Shown piece by piece: positions 45,911 to 53,120 of a stretch of DNA of 53,120 nucleotides (the first letter of the stretch is position 1; each line of letters opens with the position of its first letter). The stretch is from Lyngbya sp. HA4199-MV5 (lineage in GTDB: Bacteria; Cyanobacteriota; Cyanobacteriia; Leptolyngbyales; Leptolyngbyaceae): contig JAHHHL010000046.1 of the NCBI GenBank assembly GCA_019359375.1, forward strand, positions 1 to 53,120. The letters run 5' to 3'. A program made the position numbers and the translations under genes. Below the pieces are notes generated by a model, which did not search any database, had not been told where the DNA came from, and worked only from the letters and a program-made list of their open reading frames with translations.

Positions 45911-46768
45911 ATGGCTATCTCAGGATATCTCTCCGAATTCTCCCTGCCAGAAATCTTTCAACTACTCGAGCAGGGAAACAAAACAGGGCGGTTAAGTGTT
46001 CAAGAACGCTCTCAGAACTCATCCTCTAAAGGATTGACGTTGCACATCTGGTTTAAGCAAGGACATATTATTGCGGCAGCCGATCGCCTGGATGGACAGG
46101 GTTTAGTGACGATCATTCAACAACGAGGCTGGATCAGCAGTCGGGTTGCTGCTCGCATTGCCGAAGTATGCGCCATCAATCAACCCGCGGGGTTATGCTT
46201 AAAAGAACAGGGTTTACTGGAAGCTGAACAATTAAAGCTGCTTTTTAGCCAGCAGGTGTTGCAACAGGTTTGCAAGCTGTTCGAGTTGCAGGATGGGTAC
46301 TTTCAGTTTGACCACACAATGCCGCTGCCCATCGCCGAAATGACTGGTTTAACGGCTCCTGCCAAAGAAGTCACCCTGGCAGGGTTACGAGTTTTACGTG
46401 ATTGGACGATGCTTCAAAGCAAGCTGCCTCCAGCCGCTTCGGGGTTAGTTAATGCAACCGCTGGCAAGCCACAATTACGTCTGAACCAATTAGAATGGCA
46501 AGTCTGGGAATTTGCCAATGGCAATGTGCCGATTCAGGATATTGCTAAGCAATTGCAATTACCCACTCAGAAGATTCAGCAGGTCGCTTTTCGCCTAATG
46601 GTTGTGGGTTTAGTAGACGAAGTTCCATTGCTGATAGAGTCCTCAGATCAGGAACCAAATCTTGAACTGTCGATGTTACCCATGGAAGAAAAAGTGGTCG
46701 TCGCCCCCGCCTCCTTTAGCCCATCATTTTTGCAAAGCCTTGTGGGGTTCCTTAAAGGTAAGGTTTAA
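45911..46768 (+). CDS. DUF4388-domain protein
   Basis: A 285-aa protein with an N-terminal DUF4388 domain (GYLSEFSLPEIFQLLEQGNKTGRLSVQ, LTLHIWFKQGHIIAAADRLDGQGL), a middle helical part (RIAEVCAINQPAGLCLKEQG, LFSQQVLQQVCKLFELQDGYFQFD) and a C-terminal winged-helix-like segment (LRLNQLEWQVWEFANGNVPIQDIAKQLQLPTQKIQQVAFRLMVVGLVD). DUF4388 is found in PatA-like regulators and in Myxococcus signalling proteins and is often near MglA/MglB-type genes; the fold may bind signalling partners. ATG 45911. Last gene of the four-gene operon, so it is a candidate output of the GTPase switch. Confidence 0.85.
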   Translation: MAISGYLSEFSLPEIFQLLEQGNKTGRLSVQERSQNSSSKGLTLHIWFKQGHIIAAADRLDGQGLVTIIQQRGWISSRVAARIAEVCAINQPAGLCLKEQGLLEAEQLKLLFSQQVLQQVCKLFELQDGYFQFDHTMPLPIAEMTGLTAPAKEVTLAGLRVLRDWTMLQSKLPPAASGLVNATAGKPQLRLNQLEWQVWEFANGNVPIQDIAKQLQLPTQKIQQVAFRLMVVGLVDEVPLLIESSDQEPNLELSMLPMEEKVVVAPASFSPSFLQSLVGFLKGKV

Positions 46769-46804
46769 GGGTCATTTCTCTTCAAGAATCTACCCAATGG
46801 ATGC

Positions 46805-46853
46805 GGTAGTGCAAGCGTCTCGCTTGGGGCGCGGGCAAGATGTCCGCACTACC
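46805..46853. repeat. Inverted repeat with GGTAGTGC ends
   Basis: Arms GGTAGTGC (46805-46812) and complement GCACTACC (46846-46853) between the convergent DUF4388 and kinase genes; likely a bidirectional terminator or the remains of a dispersed repeat related to the one at 45276-45319. Confidence 0.6.
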
Positions 46854-46880
46854 TTGGGTAATTTCTTTTATGTCATGCGC

Positions 46881-48965
46881 TCACTCCGCAGTTTGCCAAA
46901 CACGCACCGTTTTGTCGCTGCTGCCACTCACAATCGTCTTGCCATCGGTCGTGAGTGCGATCGCATTCACCGAATCGCTGTGCCCCGTGAGAACGATCAC
47001 TGCGTCCGATCGCGCATCCGCTAAGCGCCATAGTTTTAGCGTGCCGTCCCAACTGGCGCTGATGAGCGTTGACCCGTCTGGTGTGAATTTAAGGGCGCTT
47101 ACTGTCCACGAGTGTCCTGGTAGGGTTCGTAGCAAGCGTCCGGTCTGTGTACTCCAAAGTTTGATCGTGCGATCGTCTCCGCCTGTCGCTAACAATTGGC
47201 TGTCTAAACTAAAGGCGATCGCCTGCACAGTGCCGATGTGATCGGTAAAAGTGTAGCGCATCTGGATATTGAGGTTTGCTTCTGCCGTCCATAGGCAGAC
47301 GGTGTGGTCGGCGCTGGCACTGGCAAGAAACTGTCCGTTGGGGCTGAAGGCGATCGCGGTGACGTTCAGCCGATGTCCTTTCAGGGTGCAAAGCTCTGCT
47401 TTTGTTGCAAGATTCCAGAGCTTGATGGTTTTATCGCGGCTGGCGCTGGCAAGCAGTTGACCACTGGGCGTAAAGGCGATCGACGTGACAGCCTGACCAT
47501 GCTGCCCTAAAACCTCGCTCCGACCCGCAATGTCCAAGTACCATTTCCGCGTGAGGACGATGGTTCGATCTTGCCCTCCAGAGGCGATCGTTTCACCGTC
47601 GGGGCTGAAGGCGATCGTGCGAGCTGCCTGCACATGATCCAGCACAGCCGTTGCCATATGACCCGTTTGCAAATCCCAGAAGCGGATTGTTTTGTCTTCG
47701 CTGCTGCTTGCCACGATCGCACGATTGGGACTGATGGCAACCGCATTCACGCAGGCAGTGTGTCCGGTGAGGGTGTGGGTGCAGGTGGGTAGGGTGTGGG
47801 GTGTGGGGTATAGGGTATGGGGTGTGGAAAGGGTTGTTGGTTTCTGGTTGTTAGTTGTTAGTAATAAGGCATCTCTCCCTACTTCCCTTGCTTCCTCTGC
47901 TCCCCTTGCCCCCCCTACTCCCCCTTCTGCCTCCTGCCTCCTGCCTTCTGCCTTCCCGATCGCCCCCATCACTTCGTCTGCTGACTGAAAGCGTTTGCTC
48001 AAGGCATTTTGGAGTAGTCGATCGAGAATCTGTGCAAGCCGATCGCTCACGGGTTCTGCGAGATACTGCTGCCAAGCCCAACCATCATTCACCATGTCAA
48101 ACAGATCAAACGGCGATAGGTTTGTGAGCAAATGAATGCAGGTAACGCCGAGGCTGTAAAGATCGCTGGCGAACAGTGCTTTCCCACGAACCTGTTCAGG
48201 GGCAACATATTCGGCACTGCCAATACTGGTTCCTGTTTTGAGGCGATCGCTCATTTGTACCAATTTCGCTGCACCAAAATCCACCAAAACCAGCCGTGAG
48301 AACTGACTATTCCTTTGCCAGATAAGATTGGCAGGTTTGATATCGCGGTGAATAACGTGGCGATCGTGAATAAATCTTAGAATAGGCAGCACTTGATCCA
48401 GCAGTTGCCAAATGGTAGCTTCGGTGAAGGCTCCTTGCTCTGCCAATACCTGCTCTAAATTCTGCCCATCGACAAACTCCTGCACCAAATAAAGCTGTCG
48501 ATCGTCCTCAAATGCATCTAATAATGTTGGGATCTGTGGATGGTCGCCCAATTCTTTGAGCCGCTGAGCTTCTTTGTGAAAGAGTGCGATCGCCGTTTCC
48601 CGTTCCGTGACGGCAGGTTGCTGTGGGAAAAACTGCTTGATGACACAAGGGGTTGGCTCAGAAGAAAGCGGTTTAAGCTCTAAGGTTTGAGCGCTGAGTT
48701 GATGATCTTCCTGCTCCCTTGCCTCCCCTGCCTCCCCTACTCCCCACTCCCCACTCCCCACTCCCCCTTCTGCCTTCTGCCCTCTGCCTTCTGCCTCTGG
48801 TTGCTCATCGATCGCCAAAAACGTCCGCCCAAACCCTCCTTGCCCAAGCAGCCGCACGGCACGATAGCGATTATGTAAAAGCAATCGAAAACCGCAGGCT
48901 TGACAGCATTCTGCGCGATCAAGATTCTGCGGCTCTTTACAGTTTGGATTAAGGCAATAGCTCAT
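46881..48965 (-). CDS. Ser/Thr protein kinase with WD40 propeller
   Basis: A 694-aa signalling protein: a small zinc ribbon (C4, C9, C21, C24), a eukaryotic-type kinase domain (about 34-345: GQGGFG, K110 in CVIKQFF, HRDIKPANLIW, VDFGAAK, APEQVRG) and, after a linker, about seven WD40 repeats (400-690: SPNRAIVASSSEDKTIRFWDL, SPDGETIASGGQDRTIVL, and similar). The kinase, a typical cyanobacterial SpkD/SpkG-like form, would phosphorylate partners and the propeller bind them. Two tracts of short tandem repeats are translated: one of about 30 residues just before the catalytic lysine strand (56-86) and one in the linker (about 335-390). Convergent with the DUF4388 gene. Confidence 0.87.
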   Translation of the reverse strand: MSYCLNPNCKEPQNLDRAECCQACGFRLLLHNRYRAVRLLGQGGFGRTFLAIDEQPEAEGRGQKAEGGVGSGEWGVGEAGEAREQEDHQLSAQTLELKPLSSEPTPCVIKQFFPQQPAVTERETAIALFHKEAQRLKELGDHPQIPTLLDAFEDDRQLYLVQEFVDGQNLEQVLAEQGAFTEATIWQLLDQVLPILRFIHDRHVIHRDIKPANLIWQRNSQFSRLVLVDFGAAKLVQMSDRLKTGTSIGSAEYVAPEQVRGKALFASDLYSLGVTCIHLLTNLSPFDLFDMVNDGWAWQQYLAEPVSDRLAQILDRLLQNALSKRFQSADEVMGAIGKAEGRRQEAEGGVGGARGAEEAREVGRDALLLTTNNQKPTTLSTPHTLYPTPHTLPTCTHTLTGHTACVNAVAISPNRAIVASSSEDKTIRFWDLQTGHMATAVLDHVQAARTIAFSPDGETIASGGQDRTIVLTRKWYLDIAGRSEVLGQHGQAVTSIAFTPSGQLLASASRDKTIKLWNLATKAELCTLKGHRLNVTAIAFSPNGQFLASASADHTVCLWTAEANLNIQMRYTFTDHIGTVQAIAFSLDSQLLATGGDDRTIKLWSTQTGRLLRTLPGHSWTVSALKFTPDGSTLISASWDGTLKLWRLADARSDAVIVLTGHSDSVNAIALTTDGKTIVSGSSDKTVRVWQTAE
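47765..47965. repeat. Short tandem repeats in kinase linker
   Basis: GTGTGGG/GTATGGG units, TTGTTAG units and CTGCCTC/CTGCCTT units read in frame as part of the kinase-WD40 linker. Confidence 0.8.
48702..48802. repeat. Short tandem repeats in kinase N lobe
   Basis: CTCCCCT, CCCCACT and CTGCCTT/CTGCCCT units in the coding frame, encoding AEGRGQKAEGGVGSGEWGV inside the kinase N lobe. Confidence 0.8.
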
Positions 48966-49025
48966 AGAGCGATCAATGCGTGAATCAGGCGTTAGGCTTT
49001 TATTCTGACACCTGACTCAGCATCC

Positions 49026-51197
49026 TTACCGCTTGTCAGCATTGAAGATGGCTTCGATCTCAGCACCCAACGCGGGATCAAAGGGTGGTGCTTGTGGGGC
49101 AGGTGCGCCATTTGTGGGTGCGCTTTCGGGCTGTGCCTCCAGTGACTCGACTGGCTTCGCAGGGCTACCGTTGCCGTTGGTCTGCTGGTTCCACAGAATC
49201 ATGGAGAGCAAGCCATCCACCAACCCATTACCATTGCCGTTTGCGCCGACGAGCACATCGGGGATGAGACGCACATGACGATCGCCAATGATCTGCATTA
49301 ACTGCATGGCGGTATAGCTTTGAGACCCCAATGCCTCCACACCTGCGCGATAGGTTTCAGCACGAGCGGTACCTGTTGCGCGAATGGCATCGGCATCACC
49401 CACAGCTCGCAGTTTGGTGGCTTCGGCTTCACCGTTGGCACGCTGAATGTCGGCTCTCGCTTGCAGTTCGGCAATGTTGACGTTCTGTTCAGACTTCACC
49501 ATTTCTTGCTGGATGTCTGCCAGCGCGGTTTCACGTACCAACTGCTGCCGTTGAGTTTGCGCCATCTGCTGCACTTCGTAGGTTTTGCGCTGCTCTTCGG
49601 CAATTTTGCGATCGGTCTGGGTTTGCATCAGCGTCTCAGGCGGTTGGATGTCGCCAATCAGGGTGTCGATCGCCTGCACGTCGTAGCTGCGGAGCGCCAC
49701 TTTGATGTATTCTGCCGCTTCAGATTGGCGATCGCTGCGGGCGCTGAGGAAGTCCAGCACGGTGCATTCCTGCGCTGAGTTGCGGAAATAGTTGCCGATC
49801 GTCGGCTCCAGCACATGATCCACCAGGTTCTGCATGGAACCCACACGAGAGATGACTTTCGGCGCGTCCAAAGCACCCACATGGATGATTTGGGCAATTT
49901 CCAGGTCAAACGCAAAGCCATCGCGCGATCGCACCGTCAGCGATGCCAGGTTGGAGTCGTAGTTGTGGCGCTCCGTGCGTCCCGACCAGTTCAGCACAAT
50001 ATTGGTTGTGGGCACTAATTCAACTTTCATCACGCGGGTATTCAGTGGATGCTTACCGGGATAGAGCGGTTCTGTCCACACGCCCTTGTGTCCGGGCAGC
50101 ACCAGATTGCCGTGGGTAAACGAGGCACCGCTGACATCTTCGTGTGCCTTACCCACATAGGCGATGACCACACCGACGTAGCCGATCGGAATCTCTGTCA
50201 TCGGCAGTTGCTCAACCTGCACAAACCAGGGGTTCAGGTTCCACGAACCAGAGAGCAGAATTTGCTCCTGCAAGCCGCGTCGCCCACCTGCGTGGATGAA
50301 TTTCTCACCGTTCTGAAAGTTGTTGTGCCCAGGCACGGTAGACCCTGCCATTTCACCGGCATCAATGGAAAGACCATCCAGCGTGGTGACAATGCCCACC
50401 TTATCGGATTGCACCGTGTAGACCCGCAGCTTCTCAGCACTCATATCGTGCTGACTGGCATTCGCAGCCGTAATCACCTTAAACAGAGAGGTGTTAATCC
50501 GATACGTGCCTGCCGTGAGAAAGCCCATCTGCCGACCTTTTTCGCCGCCATTAGTAAGGAACTTGCGAGCATCCTGGTAATTATCACAGGGTACGACCTT
50601 TGCCAGAATGCGCTCGGCTGGCACCGAAGCACCATCATTGGCAACCAGCAGCGCAATTTCGCCCTGTGGCACCACAATCATGGGCTGCTTTTGCACGCCG
50701 TACTGCCAGGGAAACAAGCCCCAATGCCAGCCAGGGGCGAGAGTGTCTGCCTGATAGCCCGCTTCGCCATTCAGAGCGATTAACCGTCCCGCAGGCAAGC
50801 GTCCACCAAATTTTTTGATGACGACTCCTACTTCCTGTTCACTGATAATGACCAACCCGGTAATCGAAGAGAAGAAAATCAAGCCCCCCACAACAACAAT
50901 GCTGCCGACTATCAAAGGACCAAAAAAATCAAAGAAACCCATTTGCTGTACAACTGGGAAGGCTTTTCCTGGCTGTGTTTGGGCAAGTGGTGGCGTTGTC
51001 TGGTGCGTGGACAGGTTAAGCGTGGATGAAAGCGTCGATCGCGCCTGCTCCATGATTGCAACATCGGCACGGGCAGGCTGAAAGGTGGCGATCGTGCCTG
51101 CTGTTAACATCGAAGCGGCTACGGACGAAACCAATCGAACCGCTTTGCGGGACTGCCGTAGCGATCGCAATCCAGAAAGCAATGAATGATGCTTCAT
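49026..51197 (-). CDS. SPFH/Band 7 (flotillin-like) membrane protein
   Basis: A 723-aa protein. An N-terminal Ser/Ala-rich stretch that looks like a cleavable or membrane-near segment (to about 60), one membrane helix (IVGSIVVVGGLIFFSS, about 98-115), then an SPFH domain (ITGLVIISEQEVGVVIKKFGGRLPAGRL, LGDLTFRSRDGFAFDLEIAQIIHV-like segment) and a long helical region with Ala/Glu-rich coiled coil (AEYIKVALRSYDVQAIDTLIGDIQPPETL, RADIQRANGEAEATKLRAVGDADAIRATGTARAETYRAGVE, about 515-610), as in flotillins. The 170 residues after the helix that contain two more sub-domains are larger than in typical flotillin. Flotillin-like proteins scaffold membrane microdomains. ATG 51197 preferred; the hairpin ATAAGGCA/TGCCTTAT lies just upstream. 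Confidence 0.85.
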   Translation of the reverse strand: MKHHSLLSGLRSLRQSRKAVRLVSSVAASMLTAGTIATFQPARADVAIMEQARSTLSSTLNLSTHQTTPPLAQTQPGKAFPVVQQMGFFDFFGPLIVGSIVVVGGLIFFSSITGLVIISEQEVGVVIKKFGGRLPAGRLIALNGEAGYQADTLAPGWHWGLFPWQYGVQKQPMIVVPQGEIALLVANDGASVPAERILAKVVPCDNYQDARKFLTNGGEKGRQMGFLTAGTYRINTSLFKVITAANASQHDMSAEKLRVYTVQSDKVGIVTTLDGLSIDAGEMAGSTVPGHNNFQNGEKFIHAGGRRGLQEQILLSGSWNLNPWFVQVEQLPMTEIPIGYVGVVIAYVGKAHEDVSGASFTHGNLVLPGHKGVWTEPLYPGKHPLNTRVMKVELVPTTNIVLNWSGRTERHNYDSNLASLTVRSRDGFAFDLEIAQIIHVGALDAPKVISRVGSMQNLVDHVLEPTIGNYFRNSAQECTVLDFLSARSDRQSEAAEYIKVALRSYDVQAIDTLIGDIQPPETLMQTQTDRKIAEEQRKTYEVQQMAQTQRQQLVRETALADIQQEMVKSEQNVNIAELQARADIQRANGEAEATKLRAVGDADAIRATGTARAETYRAGVEALGSQSYTAMQLMQIIGDRHVRLIPDVLVGANGNGNGLVDGLLSMILWNQQTNGNGSPAKPVESLEAQPESAPTNGAPAPQAPPFDPALGAEIEAIFNADKR

Positions 51198-51361
51198 ATA
51201 GATAAGGCATTGCCTTATGTGTAGAGGTCCATCCAACCTAGCACTCCCATCGATCGACCCTCGAAAGATTTAAATTCGTTGTAATCTCTGCAAGTTTGAC
51301 GACTGGAATCGCTGAGTTTAGACGCTGAATAAATACATTGTGGAGCGATCGGGTTACGGAA

Positions 51362-51520
51362 GAAGGGGTTGGTGGGGAATAGAAGGCAGGAGGCAGAAGG
51401 CAGAAGGGGGAGCAGAGGGAGAGAGAGAGGACAGGGGACGGAGAGACACGGAGACACGGGGACAACAACTCGAATCTCACCCCCCTACACCCCACACCCC
51501 ACACCCTACACCCTACCTAA
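51362..51520. repeat. Short tandem repeats (several unit types)
   Basis: GGCAGGA/GGCAGAA units, GAGAGAG, ACGGAGA/ACGGGGA units and CACCCCA/CACCCTA units fill most of the gap between the flotillin-like gene and egtD. Confidence 0.8.
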
Positions 51521-52530
51521 GGGCACTCATCACTGAGGCACTGGCGCTGACAGAGGAGTAAGCCAAACCAATGGTTTGGATCAGTCCACACCTGGAGCGG
51601 TTGGAAGGCAAAAGTTTCCAATGTTTCAACTAAGGTTGGTAGATGGAACTTGCGCGAAATCTCGGTGTGGATGCTTTCACCTGCCTGTAAGGTGGTATCA
51701 AAGTTGAGCGTTTGAAGCGCTACGGTTTGGGTTTCTAAACTGCGAAGATGCATCTCAATTTGATGGTCTACGGAGTTGTAAAACGCATGATGCTTGAATT
51801 GATTGAGATCAAAATTGCTTTGAAACCGCCAGTTGAGATGGCTCAAAATATTGAGGTTAAACGCAGCCGTCACGCCTTGAGAATCGTTGTAGGCTGCTTC
51901 GAGAATGATCGGATCTTTTTGCAGATCAACACCGAGCAGAAAAAATTCTCCTGGTTTGAGTGCCTTCTGGACTCGATCAAGGAATCGATCGCATTCCTGC
52001 TGATTGAGGTTCCCGATCGTACTGCCTAAGAAAATCAGCATTCGGTTTTCCATTTCCGCAGGCGGCAGTTGGTCGAGCGCCTGTTCGTAGGTGCCTGCCA
52101 GCCCACAGAGCTTGAGCTTGGGATATTGACGCAGGAGTTCTAACGCAGTGGTTTTGAGGATACCAGCGCTGACATCGATCGGGCAGTATTGAAGTTGATC
52201 ATTTGTTTGGCTGTAGGCTTCTAGCAACAAGCGGGTTTTGCGAGAACTGCCGCTGCCGAGTTCAACTAATTCACAAGAACCAGTGAGTTGAGCGATTTCA
52301 GTAGCGTAGGTTTCGAGAATGACTTGCTCAGTGCGGGTGGGATAGTATTCTGGCAAGTCGCAAATCTGCTCAAATAACTGGGAGCCGCGATCGTCATAAA
52401 AATATTGGCAGGGAAGGGTCTTAGGCGTTTTTTGGAGTCCTTGAATAATGGCGGCTCCTTCATCCACGGTGGCTTCTGAAGCGTTCAGCGTCACCCAACG
52501 AAGACGAGCATTTTCTTGTACAACGTTCAA
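51517..52530 (-). CDS. egtD: L-histidine N-alpha-methyltransferase (EgtD)
   Basis: Trimethylates histidine to hercynine with SAM, the first step of ergothioneine synthesis. The 337-aa protein has the EgtD segments KTLPCQYFYDDRGSQLFEQICDLPEYYPTRTE (in pieces, 35-68), SAM motif VELGSGSSRKTRLLLEAY, IDVSAGIL, FLGSTIGNL, the ValAsp-rich GVDLQKDPIILEAAYND loop and TEISRKFHL near the end. Start TTG 52530 is supported by AAAGGAG with seven-base spacing. No egtB (sulfoxide synthase) gene is visible in the window; the upstream 590 bases hold a MITE and non-coding DNA. Confidence 0.9.
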   Translation of the reverse strand: MNVVQENARLRWVTLNASEATVDEGAAIIQGLQKTPKTLPCQYFYDDRGSQLFEQICDLPEYYPTRTEQVILETYATEIAQLTGSCELVELGSGSSRKTRLLLEAYSQTNDQLQYCPIDVSAGILKTTALELLRQYPKLKLCGLAGTYEQALDQLPPAEMENRMLIFLGSTIGNLNQQECDRFLDRVQKALKPGEFFLLGVDLQKDPIILEAAYNDSQGVTAAFNLNILSHLNWRFQSNFDLNQFKHHAFYNSVDHQIEMHLRSLETQTVALQTLNFDTTLQAGESIHTEISRKFHLPTLVETLETFAFQPLQVWTDPNHWFGLLLCQRQCLSDECP

Positions 52531-52629
52531 AATCGGTCTCCTTTCACGATGTCTGCATTCGTCCGATAGTGTAAGTTCTGTACATGCCGCGCTATGGCAT
52601 GAACGTTGGAGCAGTCTGAAGGCAAGGTC

Positions 52630-52758
52630 TAGGGGCTGTCATCAATTACTACTACACATTGCTTGCAGCAGGGGTTCCATCCCCTAGCCTGGTGTGTTGA
52701 GACGGTCGTGACACTGCTGATATTGCAAGGTTTCGGAGCTAATTGATGACACGCCCTA
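52630..52758. mobile_element. MITE, TAGGGCGTGTCATCAAT ends (copy 2)
   Basis: A 129-base element in the opposite orientation to the one at 36527-36663 and closely similar to it. Terminal repeats TAGGGGCTGTCATCAAT and the complement of TAGGGCGTGTCATCAAT, TA at both ends. It lies 100 bases upstream of egtD. Confidence 0.8.
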
Positions 52759-53120
52759 GGCTATCAGGATTAGCCACTCTGTAGAGATTAAACAGTGAAC
52801 CCCCGTGCCTTTACATCCACCTTTCAGTTGAAGGGGGGATTAGTGCCAGGGAGCTATTTCATTCTGTCGAACACCGGGTTGGCAGCGGATAAAAACAGAT
52901 GAAACGGATGCTCTCTGCCCGTGTAAGCGTCATTGTCGCTTGGGCAGTCGATCGCCCGCTGAGTTCTGGTTTAGAAAACGATGAGAATCGCTGTTAGGAC
53001 TTACGCATTGACAAGATGCATCTCATGTGGGGGTAGCCTTCATGCCCGTCAACCGGGATGCTAAGGTGTCTCCCGCTATGGTTAGCCGCTCATGCGTACC
53101 CTCAGCAAGCCTTCCAGTGC
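52759..53120. other. Non-coding end of window, possible IS terminus
   Basis: No gene is supported. From about 52994 the sequence GTTAGGACTTACGCA followed by small hairpins (CCCGTCAACCGGG near 53044) resembles the end of an insertion sequence common in cyanobacteria, so a transposase may lie beyond the window. This is recognition of a short motif only. Confidence 0.3.

Overview
The window looks like chromosomal DNA of a filamentous or thylakoid-bearing cyanobacterium. The HIP1 octamer GCGATCGC and its core CGATCG recur throughout. Recognisable genes include a phycobilisome core subunit (apcF), cyanobacterial-type glutamine synthetase with an NtcA-type promoter, the thylakoid-associated dnaK3-dnaJ3 pair, pxcA (proton extrusion), sphR-sphS (phosphate sensing), a cyanobacterial SLH-domain envelope protein and egtD. 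The species cannot be named from the sequence alone. Most genes are ordinary housekeeping or envelope genes in small units on both strands.

Layout. 1-1.75 kb: an accessory patch with an AT-rich unrecognised gene, a MntA/HepT nucleotidyltransferase-HEPN toxin-antitoxin pair and a possible gene remnant. 1.9-11.1 kb: envelope and metabolism genes (LCP glycopolymer ligase, lumenal pentapeptide protein, YihY membrane protein, L,D-transpeptidase, phosphoglucomutase, 2OG-Fe(II) oxygenase, DUF2301 membrane protein, SpoIID-like protein). 11.6-14.8 kb: sphR-sphS and a ferritin-like protein. 15.2-17.9 kb: glnA divergent from apcF. 18.4-21.8 kb: SLH protein, RCK-type ion channel, glutathione peroxidase. 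21.9-24.8 kb: phnD-phnC-phnE ABC importer. 25-31 kb: sugar-nucleotide reductase-like SDR, alpha/beta hydrolase, dnaK3-dnaJ3. 31.2-36.3 kb: AddB-like ATPase, pxcA, HU, a tiny membrane protein missed by length cut-offs. 36.8 kb: tRNA-Leu(UAG). 37.2-43.6 kb: ahcY, FHA protein, FAD oxidoreductase, a small hypothetical, GHL10-type glycosidase. 44.2-46.8 kb: a four-gene signalling operon (V4R-like protein, Roadblock/LC7, Ras-like GTPase, DUF4388). 46.9-52.5 kb: zinc-ribbon/kinase/WD40 protein, flotillin-like SPFH protein, egtD.

The two most interesting themes are these. First, the 44.2-46.8 kb operon resembles in composition the Roadblock plus small GTPase modules of MglA/MglB and the actinobacterial conservons, but with a possible V4R-like ligand-binding protein at the front and a DUF4388 protein at the back in place of a histidine kinase. 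Second, the window is dense with small repeats: short heptameric tandem repeats (GGCAGAG/GGCAGAA, TTAGTTG, CACCCCA types) sit between genes and also inside at least three reading frames, where they encode Glu/Gly/Arg/Gln-rich inserts. At least four kinds of palindromic or MITE-like elements occur, two kinds in more than one copy. One MITE is inserted exactly at the stop codon of the V4R-like gene.

No CRISPR array, rRNA, intact transposase, prophage gene or replication origin was seen.
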